From the NCBI GenBank assembly GCA_028274465.1, contig CM051457.1, positions 34,398,160 through 34,462,159 of the forward strand: 64,000 nt of DNA. Direction: 5' to 3'. A program made the position numbers and the translations under genes. The notes below the pieces were generated by a model, which saw only the letters and a list, made by a program, of their open reading frames with translations, was not told the DNA's origin and made no database searches. This DNA is from Plantago ovata (lineage: Eukaryota; Streptophyta; Magnoliopsida; Lamiales; Plantaginaceae). Shown here one piece after another: positions 34,476 through 45,443 of the stretch (its first letter is position 1; each line of letters begins with the position of its first letter).

Positions 34476-37400
34476 GCGCAGACAGGAGTCGAGTCAAAGA
34501 CTTTAAACAATGACGCTATCCGGGAGGCAACCCGGAATCTTTACCGCTTTCTTTACTGCTTTTCTGCATGCATTCATTCTTGAACTATTTGCTTCTCATA
34601 TGCGAATTTGTTCATGTCTGTGTCGTATATGCTTTTGTTTGAGTGAGAATTTTCGAGTGGTTTTTTGACAAAAATTGGTTTCGGGATTTAAACCGCATTT
34701 TCTGACATCAGGGCCCGTCTCCCCGCATTGGGGAGCACGGGGCGAACCGCTCCACTTGGGGGACGAACCGCCCCACAGGCCCAGATCTTTAAAAACGCGG
34801 ATTTCAACCCCAAGTTATTTTCATCATTCTTCTTCATCCATACTCCCAAAAAACCCGAAAAGTGCGATTTTGCTTCTGAATCTTCATAACTTCTTCATTT
34901 TTTGACCAAATTGAGTGTTCTTTAGCTTAATTCGAAGCCTATAACACGATCTATCATCATATCCGAACAGATTTCATCCTAATTCGTTAGATTTGCAGAT
35001 CTGAGGTATCATCCTTAGAACCCTAAATTTCAAAATTTGGGGGTTTTCTATTTTGAGCTTCAATTATGTTTATTTGATGCATGGGTATGTTGTTTGTGTG
35101 ATTAGACATGTTATTTACTATCAATTGCATGCTCAATTTTGCTTGGATTGTTGATTTGGGTATTTTGCTGCTAGATGATATATCATGTTCTGCAATATGT
35201 CTTTATCTTTTGATTCTCGCATATGAATGTGTTTATTGCTGTAATGTTGGTGGATTTGACATTAGAATGCTTAATTGTTGAGTATGAAGATTTATGCTGC
35301 TTAAATTTTTGCGCTGCTATGGTATGAATTGAGCCTTGTTATCAAGGATATTGGTTGTCTAGTGAAAGCATGATGTGATGTATTGCATGTAGTAGTTACG
35401 TTGGTATGTTGCATGATGAAGAAGCTAGGCTAAACATTGCGGTTTGGGGAGTTTGACTGTTGATTTTATCACTCGTATTTTTCGCTTTTACACTAGCATA
35501 TATTTGAGTCTGTTGTGAGTCGTACGAGGTGCTAATCGCTGTTTGTAGGTACCATACCAAGGGAAGGGAGCATTCCCGTATGATTGCTGTGAAGAACCAT
35601 GTCAAGGAAGGTGATCTCACTAGATGTGCGTTCGAGCCAAGGGGTTTTGCAGCAACGTCGTGGATTATCCGAGAGGAGGAGCTAGAGTACACTTGGAGTA
35701 AGGACTCCTATGCCTATTCATGCACCACCGAAGGGACAGAAACCGTTATTACATCATCACTCCATCACGAGGACTGCAGAGTTCGAGTGAACTGGAAGGC
35801 ACCGGGACATTCTCGCAGCGACGGATTTGATCTTGAGTTCGCAGTTGCTAGAAGGTTCCAAAGCGCTAGCTTGGTTCCAAAACATAATGACATGGGTACA
35901 CAGTCCCTCGTTGGGGCGCCCTTTGCCAACCTCTGAAGTGAGCATCATATTGACATCGGTCGGAGCAACAGTGGAGAATGTGGTCGAAATTGGAGAAAAA
36001 GGTAGAAGACTTCTGAGTAACCGAGCAGCCTACTGTAACCTTCTTGTGGTGTAAATCGTTGGAGGGGGAGGTCCTGATACCACTGCCCTTTCCCCTTCAA
36101 CAGTTCACATCCCATTGGAGGGCTACAGGATGGAGGATTCCATAACATCGGCGTCTGGTCTTGATAATTCTACCTGCCACTGCAACTCTACTGGTGATGA
36201 TGATGGTGACAGTAGTGACGATGAAGGCCATACGGGCAATGATGACTCTGATAGAGGAGTTGATCCTGACCGGCCTAAAAATGGAACTACCGCAACCACC
36301 AGAAGACCTGATGTCACACTATGAAGCTCACGGGGAAGGCCCAATAAATCACAAGCAGCATACTCAGCCGACCGAGGCCAAACCATGGGGTAACATCTAG
36401 TATCACATCTTATTTTCTCATTTTCTTACTGCTAGGGACTAGCGTTAATTTCATGAGGGGGATGGGATTTAAGTGATCTGATGTTGTTAGTTTGGAGCTT
36501 GGCATTGGTAGGATGAGTATAGTACCTCGCATGATTTATCATTTGCATTTGCACGTTTACTGCTTTCCTAGGATAGTTTTGCATGTTTTATATGGAGTTT
36601 ATTGCCGAATTTTTTGAACTTTTTATTGGGTAGATCAACTAGCTATGCCATTAATCGTATGCTTCATCTCTATGAACTTGTTTGAGGTTTTTCTCGCTTG
36701 GCTTGTCACATTTATGTATTGCACTTAGTTAAGCATGGTAGTCTCGACATCACTTAGTGGTGTTTTCTCTACTGCGGTTCACGAAAGCCTTTAAAATAGG
36801 ATGATGCATGTTAGGGTCTTATGGTTATTTTCCCGAGTAATTATGTACCTAAGAGGCAACAAGTCTTCACCATGCTTTGAGATTTCTAAATGCCTAGGAA
36901 GGAGGTAGTGTGAGGTTGTGTGATCCTTTGTTTATAACCTATTCTTCCGAATAGGTTTGGGGAGGGGGTTACACCATCATAGACTTGTTTCTGTTTTTCA
37001 TTTTCGTATCGTGAGTTTATTTTTCCTTTTCCGTAAATTCTGTACTCCAACCTATTCTTTCGAATAGGTTTGGGGAAGTCGTGTGAGTCATTTTGTTTCT
37101 CTTTTTGTTATGCTACTGCTTGCTAGGAAAAAATCGAAAAAAAAAAAAAGAAGAAAAAAATTCCAGGAAAAAAAAAGAGAAAAAGAAAAAAAGAATCTGG
37201 AAAGAAAAAGAGAAAAGAAAAAAGAAGACCCCAAAAAAGCAAAGAAGGGTCCAAAAAAATAAAGCCAAATAGCAGTTTAGCAAAGTTTGAGTCTTTTCCA
37301 TTTTTCGTATTGTTCGTAATTGTGTTTTTCTATTTTTTATCTTTTTTGTCTTCAGTGTCATCTGTTCTAGACCACCCTCGTCCTGCCATTCAGGAAGTTG

Positions 37401-37870
37401 TGAATAGCTTAAGACTTTACTTGAGAGAAGGGTAGAATAGGGGAGTGTTATCTTTTATAGGGAACCCTCCTTCGTTTGATGAGAGCCAGTACTGGTTCGA
37501 CCTCTTTTGAGGAAAAGTCTTAACATGGTGGAACAGCAGTAAGTCCTCAGTTTCATAGGCACGGGGCAACCATTCGTATCTTAGCATGCATCATTACGTC
37601 GTCACTGACTAGGTCCAGGTAGAGAATGTTACGAGAGACTATCTTGTCTTGACATAAGTGCTTATGTGGATGTGTATAAGTCAATCGAGGTATTCTTCAA
37701 CCTATATTCATGCTTTGATTTATATGGTTTCTGTTCATATGTTATTTGGTAGATTCAGTAATTTAGTTCATTTTATTTGGCATGAAACTCCATTTTGAGT
37801 CTTGCATGTTTTTTGTATTAGAGTCTAGCTTAGTTTCTTGAGGACAAGCAAAGGTTCGGTTTGGGGAGTT
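34476..37870 (+). other. Element B 3' internal region, including ~2 kb absent from element A
   Basis: From about 34560 to 36545 this DNA has no match in element A; outside those limits the two align. It starts with GC-rich motifs like those of the LTR (near 34710-34780). A T-rich leader resembling a 5' UTR and intron follows, then possible coding pieces at 35570-35936 (preceded by a TTTGTAG acceptor-like site at about 35548) and 36115-36324 (acidic, D/S-rich). None is recognised. They may be a decayed env-like ORF, which Athila elements carry in this place, or captured host DNA. Confidence 0.45.
37128..37260. repeat. Purine-rich low-complexity tract
   Basis: Long A-rich/GA-rich run on the plus strand inside element B, the inverted counterpart of the T-rich tract at 26390-26530 in element A. 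Confidence 0.8.
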
Positions 37871-39143
37871 TGATGAATGTGTATTTTACACTTTCATTCG
37901 AGTCTTTTTCACCTAATTTAGCTATCCTCTATGTTAATTTAGCTATATTTTAGTACATTTTATTAGAATAGTGTCACGTTTCTCTTTAGATTTTATTTTA
38001 CAGGTTTTGGTTGAAATTCGGAGATTTACGGGCAATTATATTGAAGTCTACAAGGAATTGGGGTTCCAGAAGCATATTTGGAGTATCTGAAGGTTTCCGG
38101 ATAGGATTTGGAGTCTAGGGGCCGAATCTGGAGGTTAGAAGGCCATTAGAAGTCTGAAACCGAGTCCGAAAAGGTGAAGAAATCCAAAACCGCGTCGAAA
38201 ACGCGAAAATTCCGGGTTTACACTGTGGGGCGAACCGCCCCGTTCCTCGGGCGAACCGCCGTGGGCAATTTCCGGGCCTATATATAGTTGCGAGTTTTCT
38301 CTCCGAAAATCATATCTTTCCAAGCCTACTTTCTCATCTCTCTCTATAGTTTTAGGGAGGAACTTCCCGGGGCCTGTCCTGGGAGTTCCATAGCTTAGGG
38401 GATACTTTTTCATAGCAGATTGGAGCTCGTAGGACCACAATCATCCGGAGATTGACAACCTTCGGTAACTTTGTATCTTACAACTTTTATCTACTTATTT
38501 TATATTCTTTCAATATGTTTTCTTCTATGATTGCTATTGATTGCATGCCTATGAGTAGCTAAATTTATCGTTGGTGGTAGTATGTGAATTCTTAGCGAGG
38601 GAAGATAATCATGCTAATGGCTATATCGCGCATTATACTCCGTGTCATTGCTTTATTTCGTTGATGAGTTGAACACCAAAATTCTCGTATGTTGTATTGA
38701 TCATTATGCACACTTGGACACTTGTCGGCCAATCAGACTAAATTATCTTCGTAGTGTTGAATAATTACGGAACACAATAGGACGTAGTTGTTGACAAGTC
38801 AGGCCCATATTATCTTCGTAGTGCTTAATACGTGCAACAGGACCCAAGATTCATTCAAAGATCTCTATGCAAGACCGAGGAATTTATGCATGATTATCGA
38901 CCCATTATGTTAAGAAGGACCATACTATCACCAACCTCCATTATCTGCTTGAAAACCCCTATTGCTTTCTACTTGTTGTTTTATATTATCTTGTTAAACA
39001 GATAAAGCTAGTTATAGTCCTGAGAGAACGACACTCGAGTCATTCTACTACTACACTACGGTTTTCGTTGTAGTTGTGGATTGCCTTTGGCTAAATAACA
39101 AATTTATTTGACTGAACCGGGACTGACAAACTCGCGTTCATCA
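37871..39143 (+). repeat. 3' LTR of element B
   Basis: 1273 bp, the same length as the 5' LTR. Its terminal TCA (39141-39143) happens to supply the stop codon at the broken end of the Tat antisense gene. Confidence 0.9.
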
Positions 39144-42100
39144 GTCATCCGGGCTAAATTTTCCGCTCGCAGCTGCCCGAGCTAGGTCCTCCAAGTGAAG
39201 CTTCCAGCTAAGCCACGGAAGAGGGGCATACGAATTGGTGTTAAGCTCAGTAACAGTCGGAAACGGAGGAATATAGAAGTTGTTCTTGAACAACCTTTCC
39301 ACGTTTCCGGCTGCCCAAGCCTCAGGATCTGCATCGCGCCTCCGTATCTCTTCTCTCTCCCGGGTCTCCTCCCAATCTTTGCAAAGAGTCTTTACCTTTT
39401 CAAACAAGCTATAGTCCGCAGGTCGACCGATTACTGGATACGGAAGATTTAACCAAGCCCGGTTCTCCTTCTCATATTTTTCAAAGGGCATGAGGTACCA
39501 GTAACGGAGAATGTCAGGGACGAACCCAGGGAGGCGGGGATCTTGGTTTGTGAACTTCAAATCATCACCCTCCGAGGCTACGAGACTTGCAAATTCATCC
39601 CGGCCAAGTTCATCATTGTTGATGGTCGGAATTTGTGGATCCTCTTCGCCGTCCGGCCCTTTAAAAATATCGAGCTTGTTAGCCTCCCAATCAAGGTCCG
39701 CCGGAACAAGACCCTCCGCTTCAAGCTGCCCGATGCATGCACTGTATCCGTCCACTCGGGCCTTGTCATAGCCCATAGCCTTTGCGTATCGGAAGGAGGT
39801 GCTTTTTAGAAAGTCTTGCACTGTGTCCTTCCGGGAGCCAACAAACCCGATCATGAGAGCGTCGTGGAAGTGCTCGAGCATATTCATATAACATGCATGG
39901 GTCTCTTGTTGATCCCAGATCAAAGCTAGGCACCCTTCAACTTCTTTCCGCTGCTTATCATAGGCAACCTGAAGCTTAGACAACTCTTCCCGGAGCTTCG
40001 AGGTCTCCACCACTTGTTTCCGCAGCTCCAGCACTTCACCTTCTAGGAGGGCCATTTTTAGCAGCTTAGCCTCTGCCTCTTGTAGGCTAGATTGCACCAC
40101 GGAAAGCTTTTCCGAAAGGGCAATCCTCTCGAGCTCAGAGGCGTGTAGGTTGCCCTCCAATGTGGACTTCTCGTTCTCGGCAGCCACGGAGATACCGCGA
40201 ACCGCTAGACCAAGCTGCAGAAGAAATGGGTTAGAAAGGAGGAACGGAGAAGTAAGAAACAAGGAATGGAAAAGTAAGAAACGGAATATTACCCGAGAAA
40301 AGGATTCTTCCAAGAGACGGACACGATCCGCGGATTCAAGGGAAGCGATGCGGACAATCTCTGTCTCGCGATCGAATTCCGCTTCATCAACATAGACAGT
40401 CGGACCGGCACCCCTTCTTTTCTTGGATTTTACCGGGGACACGACCACTTGTTTATTTTTGCCCGTCGGATCGACCACCGGAGCAGCAGCAGCGGAAGTA
40501 CCAGCTCCGGACTTTGAAGCCTTGAGGCATCCCCCATTAGTTTCTTCGGAGGAGCCGGAGCTGTAGTTGCCTGAGCAGAAGCACCGGTAGCAGTAGGATC
40601 CGGAACAGGCTGGTCAATTTCCATGTTGTCATCATCTGGAGCACCCTTGTTCCTAGCCTTCCGGGGCTGCTTAGGTTGCGGCTTGGCAGCGTCCTTCTCA
40701 TTTTTCTTCTCTGCCTTCCGCTCATCGGAGCGACGCTTAGCTTCTTCCGGAGTGAGGCCTTTCTGGCTTGACTCCATCTCTTGAGCTGGAAGCTTCGCGA
40801 GCTTACGACGCTCTTCCTCTTGTCTCCATTTAACCCCATCCTTCGGATGTTCCTGGGGGAAGACAGTTAGTTGGTTGGTTGTTCCGGTTCTCACCTTTTT
40901 CCGCCTCTCTGCGGCCATCTTAGCCTCAATTGCAGCTTGAAGTCTTTGTGCCTCTGCCATGAGGTAGTCAAGCCAATCCTCTAAAAATTAAAGAAAATAA
41001 GAAGGGTAAGTCATGCGGACAATTAAAGAAAATTCGAAAGATGCGGAAAAACATGAAAATATCTTTACCAAAAGTATCGTTTTTATATGGGCCTAAGTCT
41101 ACGGGGTCCGTAAGATTAGAAAAGGCCGGAAGGGGTTGCATCGTAAGCACGCAGAAGAAGTACTTCTCCGGGTTCTTGGCTATACTTTTTGCCCGCATGG
41201 CAGCAGCCCACGGACTCCAATGGTCCCGAACCGGACGATAGTCAGCCGGAGATTCTCTATTGAAATCATACCGGACATTGAAGTACTTTCGCTCGCTTTC
41301 CGGAGCTCCAGGCTTTAGCTTATATCTAAAATAGAAGTACCGAGACCACCAGGCGGAACCCAAGGAGTTCGAACTCTCAAGGATGAAGTAGAAATATTGG
41401 CGAGGCTTGAATTGCCAATAATAGCAAGTCCCAGAGAGCGAGACGGTGAAGGCCTGACAAAAGTTGGTGAATGTAATTGGCTCGTTCTTCATTTTCATGA
41501 GGACTCCGAAGCATATTAAGTTAGCCAAAGAGACGGGCATAACTTGCATCGGAGTAATGTCCAGCGAGCGAAAGATAGCGGCGAACTCTTCAATAAACGG
41601 AATCCTCCATCCAAGCTCGAGAGAAACGACGAAGTATGTTAAAGCTCCGTCGGGGCAGTTGTATATGGCATCGTCAGGACCCGGAGCAATAAGCTCAATA
41701 TCATCGGGAATAGTAAACTTCTTGCGGAGCAGCGGAAGTTGATCCTCGGTCACCCTAGACTTAATGGTGGGTATCCATCCGTCCTCGTTAGTCTCCCGGG
41801 CTACGCTGAACAAATGTATATCATCTCGGAGCCTCTCGTAACGTTTACGGAGAGCAGGCTCGAGATGATCCGGTACAGGAAAGAGAGCACCGCGGAACTC
41901 CCGTACTTCACCCTCCAAGGGCTGTCCATCTCCGCCATCTTCATCTCCGTCCCCGCCATTGTTAGCCTCCTCTTCATTATCCTCGGAAGGACTGTCTTGA
42001 GCTGCATCATATCCTGCTCCCTCTACGGTGTTGATAGCGCGAACCTCCCTAAGGGGTGCAACTTCATGAACTCTTGGCGGGTTAGCAGCGTCCGGCTCCC

Positions 42101-42512
42101 TAAAAGTTAGTTGTGGATGCGCATATATAGGATCGGGGTCAGCTTCTATGATAGGATCGGAGGGACACCTATATTTGTAACCTCCGTATCTACAAAGGAG
42201 CCGGAGAGGTGAGGAATGTTCTACCTTTCGACGTGGAGGCTCATAGACGGAAAGTTGACGGTCGGAGGATGTTCCAGCCAACTGAGCTCGACCAATTGGA
42301 GCTTGAGAACGTGGCACAGAGGAACTCGGACCAGCTTCATTCCTCTCCATACGGGAGGTGGAAGGAGCGTGGTTTCCGCCCCCAATGTCTAGAGAAGATT
42401 CGGATGAGGAGCCCGAATTTGTAGAAGAAGATGAGCTGCTGCTTGTTGACGTCGATTCGGAAGAAGATGGGAGATCGGTGAGGTCTACGATCTTAGGGTT
42501 AACCTCGGACAT
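39141..42512 (-). CDS. Antisense gene (aORF) of the Tat element, Transposase_28-like
   Basis: A spliced minus-strand gene between pol and the 3' LTR. Exon 1 (41069-42512) starts at ATG 42512 with a Ser-rich tract and an acidic region. A domain resembling Pfam Transposase_28 (putative gypsy-type transposon) follows: DGALTYFVVSLELGWRIPF, SLDITPMQVMP, FTNFCQAFTV, CYYWQFKPRQ. An 88-bp intron (40981-41068) joins codons perfectly into WLDYLMAEAQRLQ. Exon 2 is lysine/glutamate-rich. Near 40535 a G-run frameshift separates it from the last part (KASKSGAGTSAAAAPVVDP...), which has KSKKRRG, an in-frame 78-bp intron (40215-40292) and a long coiled coil. Function unknown. The 3' end is interrupted by element B. 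Confidence 0.75.
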
Positions 42513-43591
42513 CCTAAAAGCGAAAGTAAGAAAGGAAAGGATAAGTGGTAGTCCGAGGGTCAGTTTATTTGTTTTTCGAAAAAGAAAGGAAAAAAGAAAA
42601 TAAGTCTACTACTTATTAAACTTCAGCAGAAAGCGAAAAATCGAAAAACAAGTAAAGAAAAAGGAGTTACCTGGAAGTTGAGAGTAGTGAAAAGGTAAAG
42701 TATCCGAAGCTTCGCAAGAAAGATTACGTCAGATAGCAAGATCGTTCCGGGGCTCAGATACGGAATATGAAAAATTCTCTCTCTAGATTTCTATAAAAAG
42801 TTGTGAATAAAGAAAAAGTTGACCAGCTATTTATAGGGAGGGACAAAATCGAGAAGTCCAATTGACGTGACCGTTGACATTAAATCTGGACCGTACAAAA
42901 ATTCAAATCAACGGACGAGATAAAGCCAACACACAAAAGTTACTGTTCAACCCTAAAAAGTTGTGACCTACGTGGAATGGAAGATACGGAATGGATCGGG
43001 GTCATTATCCAGACTACAAGGTCCGGAAATCATTTTTTATTTAAATCGAAAATTTTATCATCACATACACATAGGCACGGATACTTAGTATACGCGCGCA
43101 TTAAGCTTATCAGCATATAGACACGGATAGTCTGCATAACATTCATCATATTTGCATTAAAATGATGATTCAGACCCTGATTATATGGATAACGATTAAG
43201 AACCAGATACTGTGCAACGGAACAAGCTAGATACGGACACGGCGTCCAAAACGTCACCTCATGAAAAACGGACACGACGTCTAGTGAAGTAATGACACAG
43301 GTACGGAATACAAGAGATACGGATACGGACCCGGCGTCCAAAACGTCACCTCATGAAAAATGGACACGACGTCTAGTGAAGTAATGACACAGGTACGGAA
43401 TACAAGAGATACGGATACGTCGTCCAAAATGTCACCTTGAGAGTTACGAGAATCTCACCCCCAATAACACTTTTGGAGGCACGGACAGAATAGGATCCTC
43501 GATCAAAGAGGGTGATAAAATTATTCTCAACCACTTACAGTATAGTTTCACACTATCTTCTACTAAGATACTCTGAAACTACGGGGACATA
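42513..43591 (+). other. Tat 3' untranslated region and upstream region of the antisense gene
   Basis: No coding frame. For the antisense gene this is the promoter side; on the minus strand TATAAATAG occurs at about 42830. For the element it is the 3' UTR, holding the tandem repeat at 43231-43436 and a weak polypurine tract (ACGGGGACATA) ending at the 3' LTR. Confidence 0.6.
43231..43436. repeat. Tandem repeat, period about 92 bp, 2.3 copies
   Basis: Units start ATACGGACACGGCGTCC at 43231, 43323 and (shortened) 43409. Each contains GGACACGACGTC and GTCACCTCATGAAAAA. Hypervariable tandem repeats in the 3' UTR are characteristic of Tat elements. Confidence 0.85.
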
Positions 43592-44452
43592 TGTTGATAA
43601 GAAAAATATGTCTAGTTCGTAACGTGCGTTCCTCCACGAACTATGGAGCTTTATAAGTACAAGCGTTGATGAGAGGCCGCGGTCCCAAAAGATCCGAACC
43701 TTGAATTATGTGGACCTCTAGGGCATTTTTACAAATGTGCCTAGTTCATTATAATAACTCTTTGCAGAGAGGCGGAGATCTTGAGGTCCGGAACGGGAGT
43801 TAGAAGGACAAGGGGCGTTACTCAAGTACCTAACAGGTTAGAATGTACGAAGCTCACTTAGTACGAAGCTTAAATACTTGTCTGTTGTGCTTTACAATTG
43901 AATCAGGACAAGACCCGCATTACAACCACCAGGAGACAAAAGTCAAGAGAAGTGTGGAAGTTTCTAGGTAACACAAGAAGCTACAGCTAAATGGGCTTGG
44001 GCCAAGTCCATGAAAGTCAACGTTGGGCTTACTCAATATATGTAGAGGAATGAGAAGGTGACAGATGGAAGCAAGAGATTGGTGCGACCTAGGGTTAGCC
44101 AACAACTATATAAAGTCTCCATTTCCAAATAAAAGGTAACTGGTATTAATTAAGTACATTTATTACTCTAAGACAATGAGAACTATCGAGCTCCTTCAAG
44201 TAAAGTCTCACATCGGCTTGACTTAGGCAAGTCGGAGATAAACACATATCCACACGCGCCTTTTTAATCTCAGGTGCTCAATTGGACATAGAGAGGATCT
44301 GAAGACTTGGGTACTGGCATTAGACAAAGATTCGTGTGCTGTGTTAAACTATGGTGACTTAGAGAGCTTTGTAGTTCTTTGTAGTTCTTTGTAGTTCGAG
44401 GAGTTTTGTAATATTAGAGCGCTTGAAGTCTTACTTGAATTTCACCATTACA
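43592..44452 (+). repeat. 3' LTR of the Tat element
   Basis: 861 bp, starting TGTTGATAAG. It carries three TTTGTAGTTC-type units where the 5' LTR has two. The target duplication GTAAC follows at 44453-44457. Confidence 0.9.
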
Positions 44453-44457
44453 GTAAC

Positions 44458-45443
44458 TATTATTATTTACTAAACAGGTCATTATATATAGATCTTAAGG
44501 ATCTTAACATAAGAAGGCCATACGCCCATCTTGGTTTCTTAAAGAAACAGGTGACAGGTCATTATATATCGATTATCAATCAAATCCACTTGTTTTTCTA
44601 AAGGATTATTTTATGTCATTTTCTGGCAATTTCAGGTCGGATTTTTCATTCTATTTTCTGGTCATTTTTTTCAATCCAGATTGCATGTTTCTATACGGCA
44701 CATCATATCATATTTCATATTTTTTTCACAACAAATGTTTTATTTCTGGGAATTTCTCCTTTCTTTACAGCAATCATATCAGTTCCATTTTCCTTCATTT
44801 CTGTATGTTTCAGGTTTTCTTTTCCTTTATATAACCGGATTGAAGGCACAGACTGGAGAAAGTCCCAGATATGAGAGAGGTGAAAAGTTTAGGATGCATT
44901 AAACTGGTAAACAGAGTGTGCTTTCTGAATCATTTTTCAACAAATGGGCACATCATCTGAAGATCATTAGCATTAAGATCAAAATAAAAAATTATCAGAG
45001 ATCGATTTCTCCCCCAAAAACACAACCACATCACCAAGAAGTTAGAAGCTTACGGTTCATTAAAACACAATAATACCTCTAACCAGATAAACAATATATA
45101 TTTCAACTCTACAATAGAAATCTATATGTTTCGGTAAACCAGTAACCACTAAAACACTAATAACTGCTGCTATTCAGCATATTGGAGTCACACACATGAT
45201 GAGTTATGAATGATGTTATGCAAACAGAAGCTTTTAAAAGCTCAAGTAAAAATACATACTCAGACAGACAAAGACTTGACGATCTTTATACTTCCGAAAT
45301 AAGGTAAAAATGACATACAGTCTGTAGCTATACCATTGGAATGGCTGCCAATTGGACATTTTCTTTTTTCCAGAACAAACCAAAACATTGTACACTATAA
45401 GAATAGAACTATTTTATCAAAGCAAAAAAGGGGGAATATGAAA
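44458..45443. other. Intergenic DNA, no gene seen
   Basis: AT-rich DNA between the Tat element and the 3' end of the RabGGTase beta gene. It includes that gene's 3' UTR on the minus strand. Short open frames here have no recognisable content. Confidence 0.5.

Larger units (their letters stand above)
30951..39143 (+). mobile_element. Element B: Athila-like gag-protease-only LTR retrotransposon, 8193 bp
   Basis: Two 1273-bp LTRs (30951-32223 and 37871-39143), ends TGATGAA...TTCATCA, are flanked by the perfect 5-bp repeat GTCAT (30946-30950 and 39144-39148). The PBS follows the 5' LTR, and a GGTTTGGGGAGTT polypurine tract precedes the 3' LTR. Only gag and protease are encoded. It is the same family as element A but in the opposite orientation, and it carries about 2 kb of extra internal DNA. 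Without RT and integrase it would have to be mobilised in trans. Confidence 0.92.
17457..44452 (+). mobile_element. Ty3/gypsy Tat-lineage retrotransposon, 27.0 kb including nested elements
   Basis: LTRs 17457-18307 and 43592-44452 face the same way, and the whole is flanked by the perfect 5-bp repeat GTAAC (17452-17456 and 44453-44457). The PBS follows the 5' LTR. The body has gag-protease-RT, two RNase H domains, integrase, then an antisense gene and a tandem-repeat 3' UTR, a layout known from Tat/Ogre/Retand elements. Two other retrotransposons sit inside (24479-30873 and 30951-39143). Without them the element is about 12.4 kb. Pol has one frameshift and one nonsense codon and its C-terminus is deleted, so it is dead. 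Confidence 0.92.

Noticed and set aside
24479-39143. Elements A and B as the two LTRs or halves of one element
   Set aside because: They lie in opposite orientation, and each has its own pair of LTRs and PBS; B has its own GTCAT duplication.
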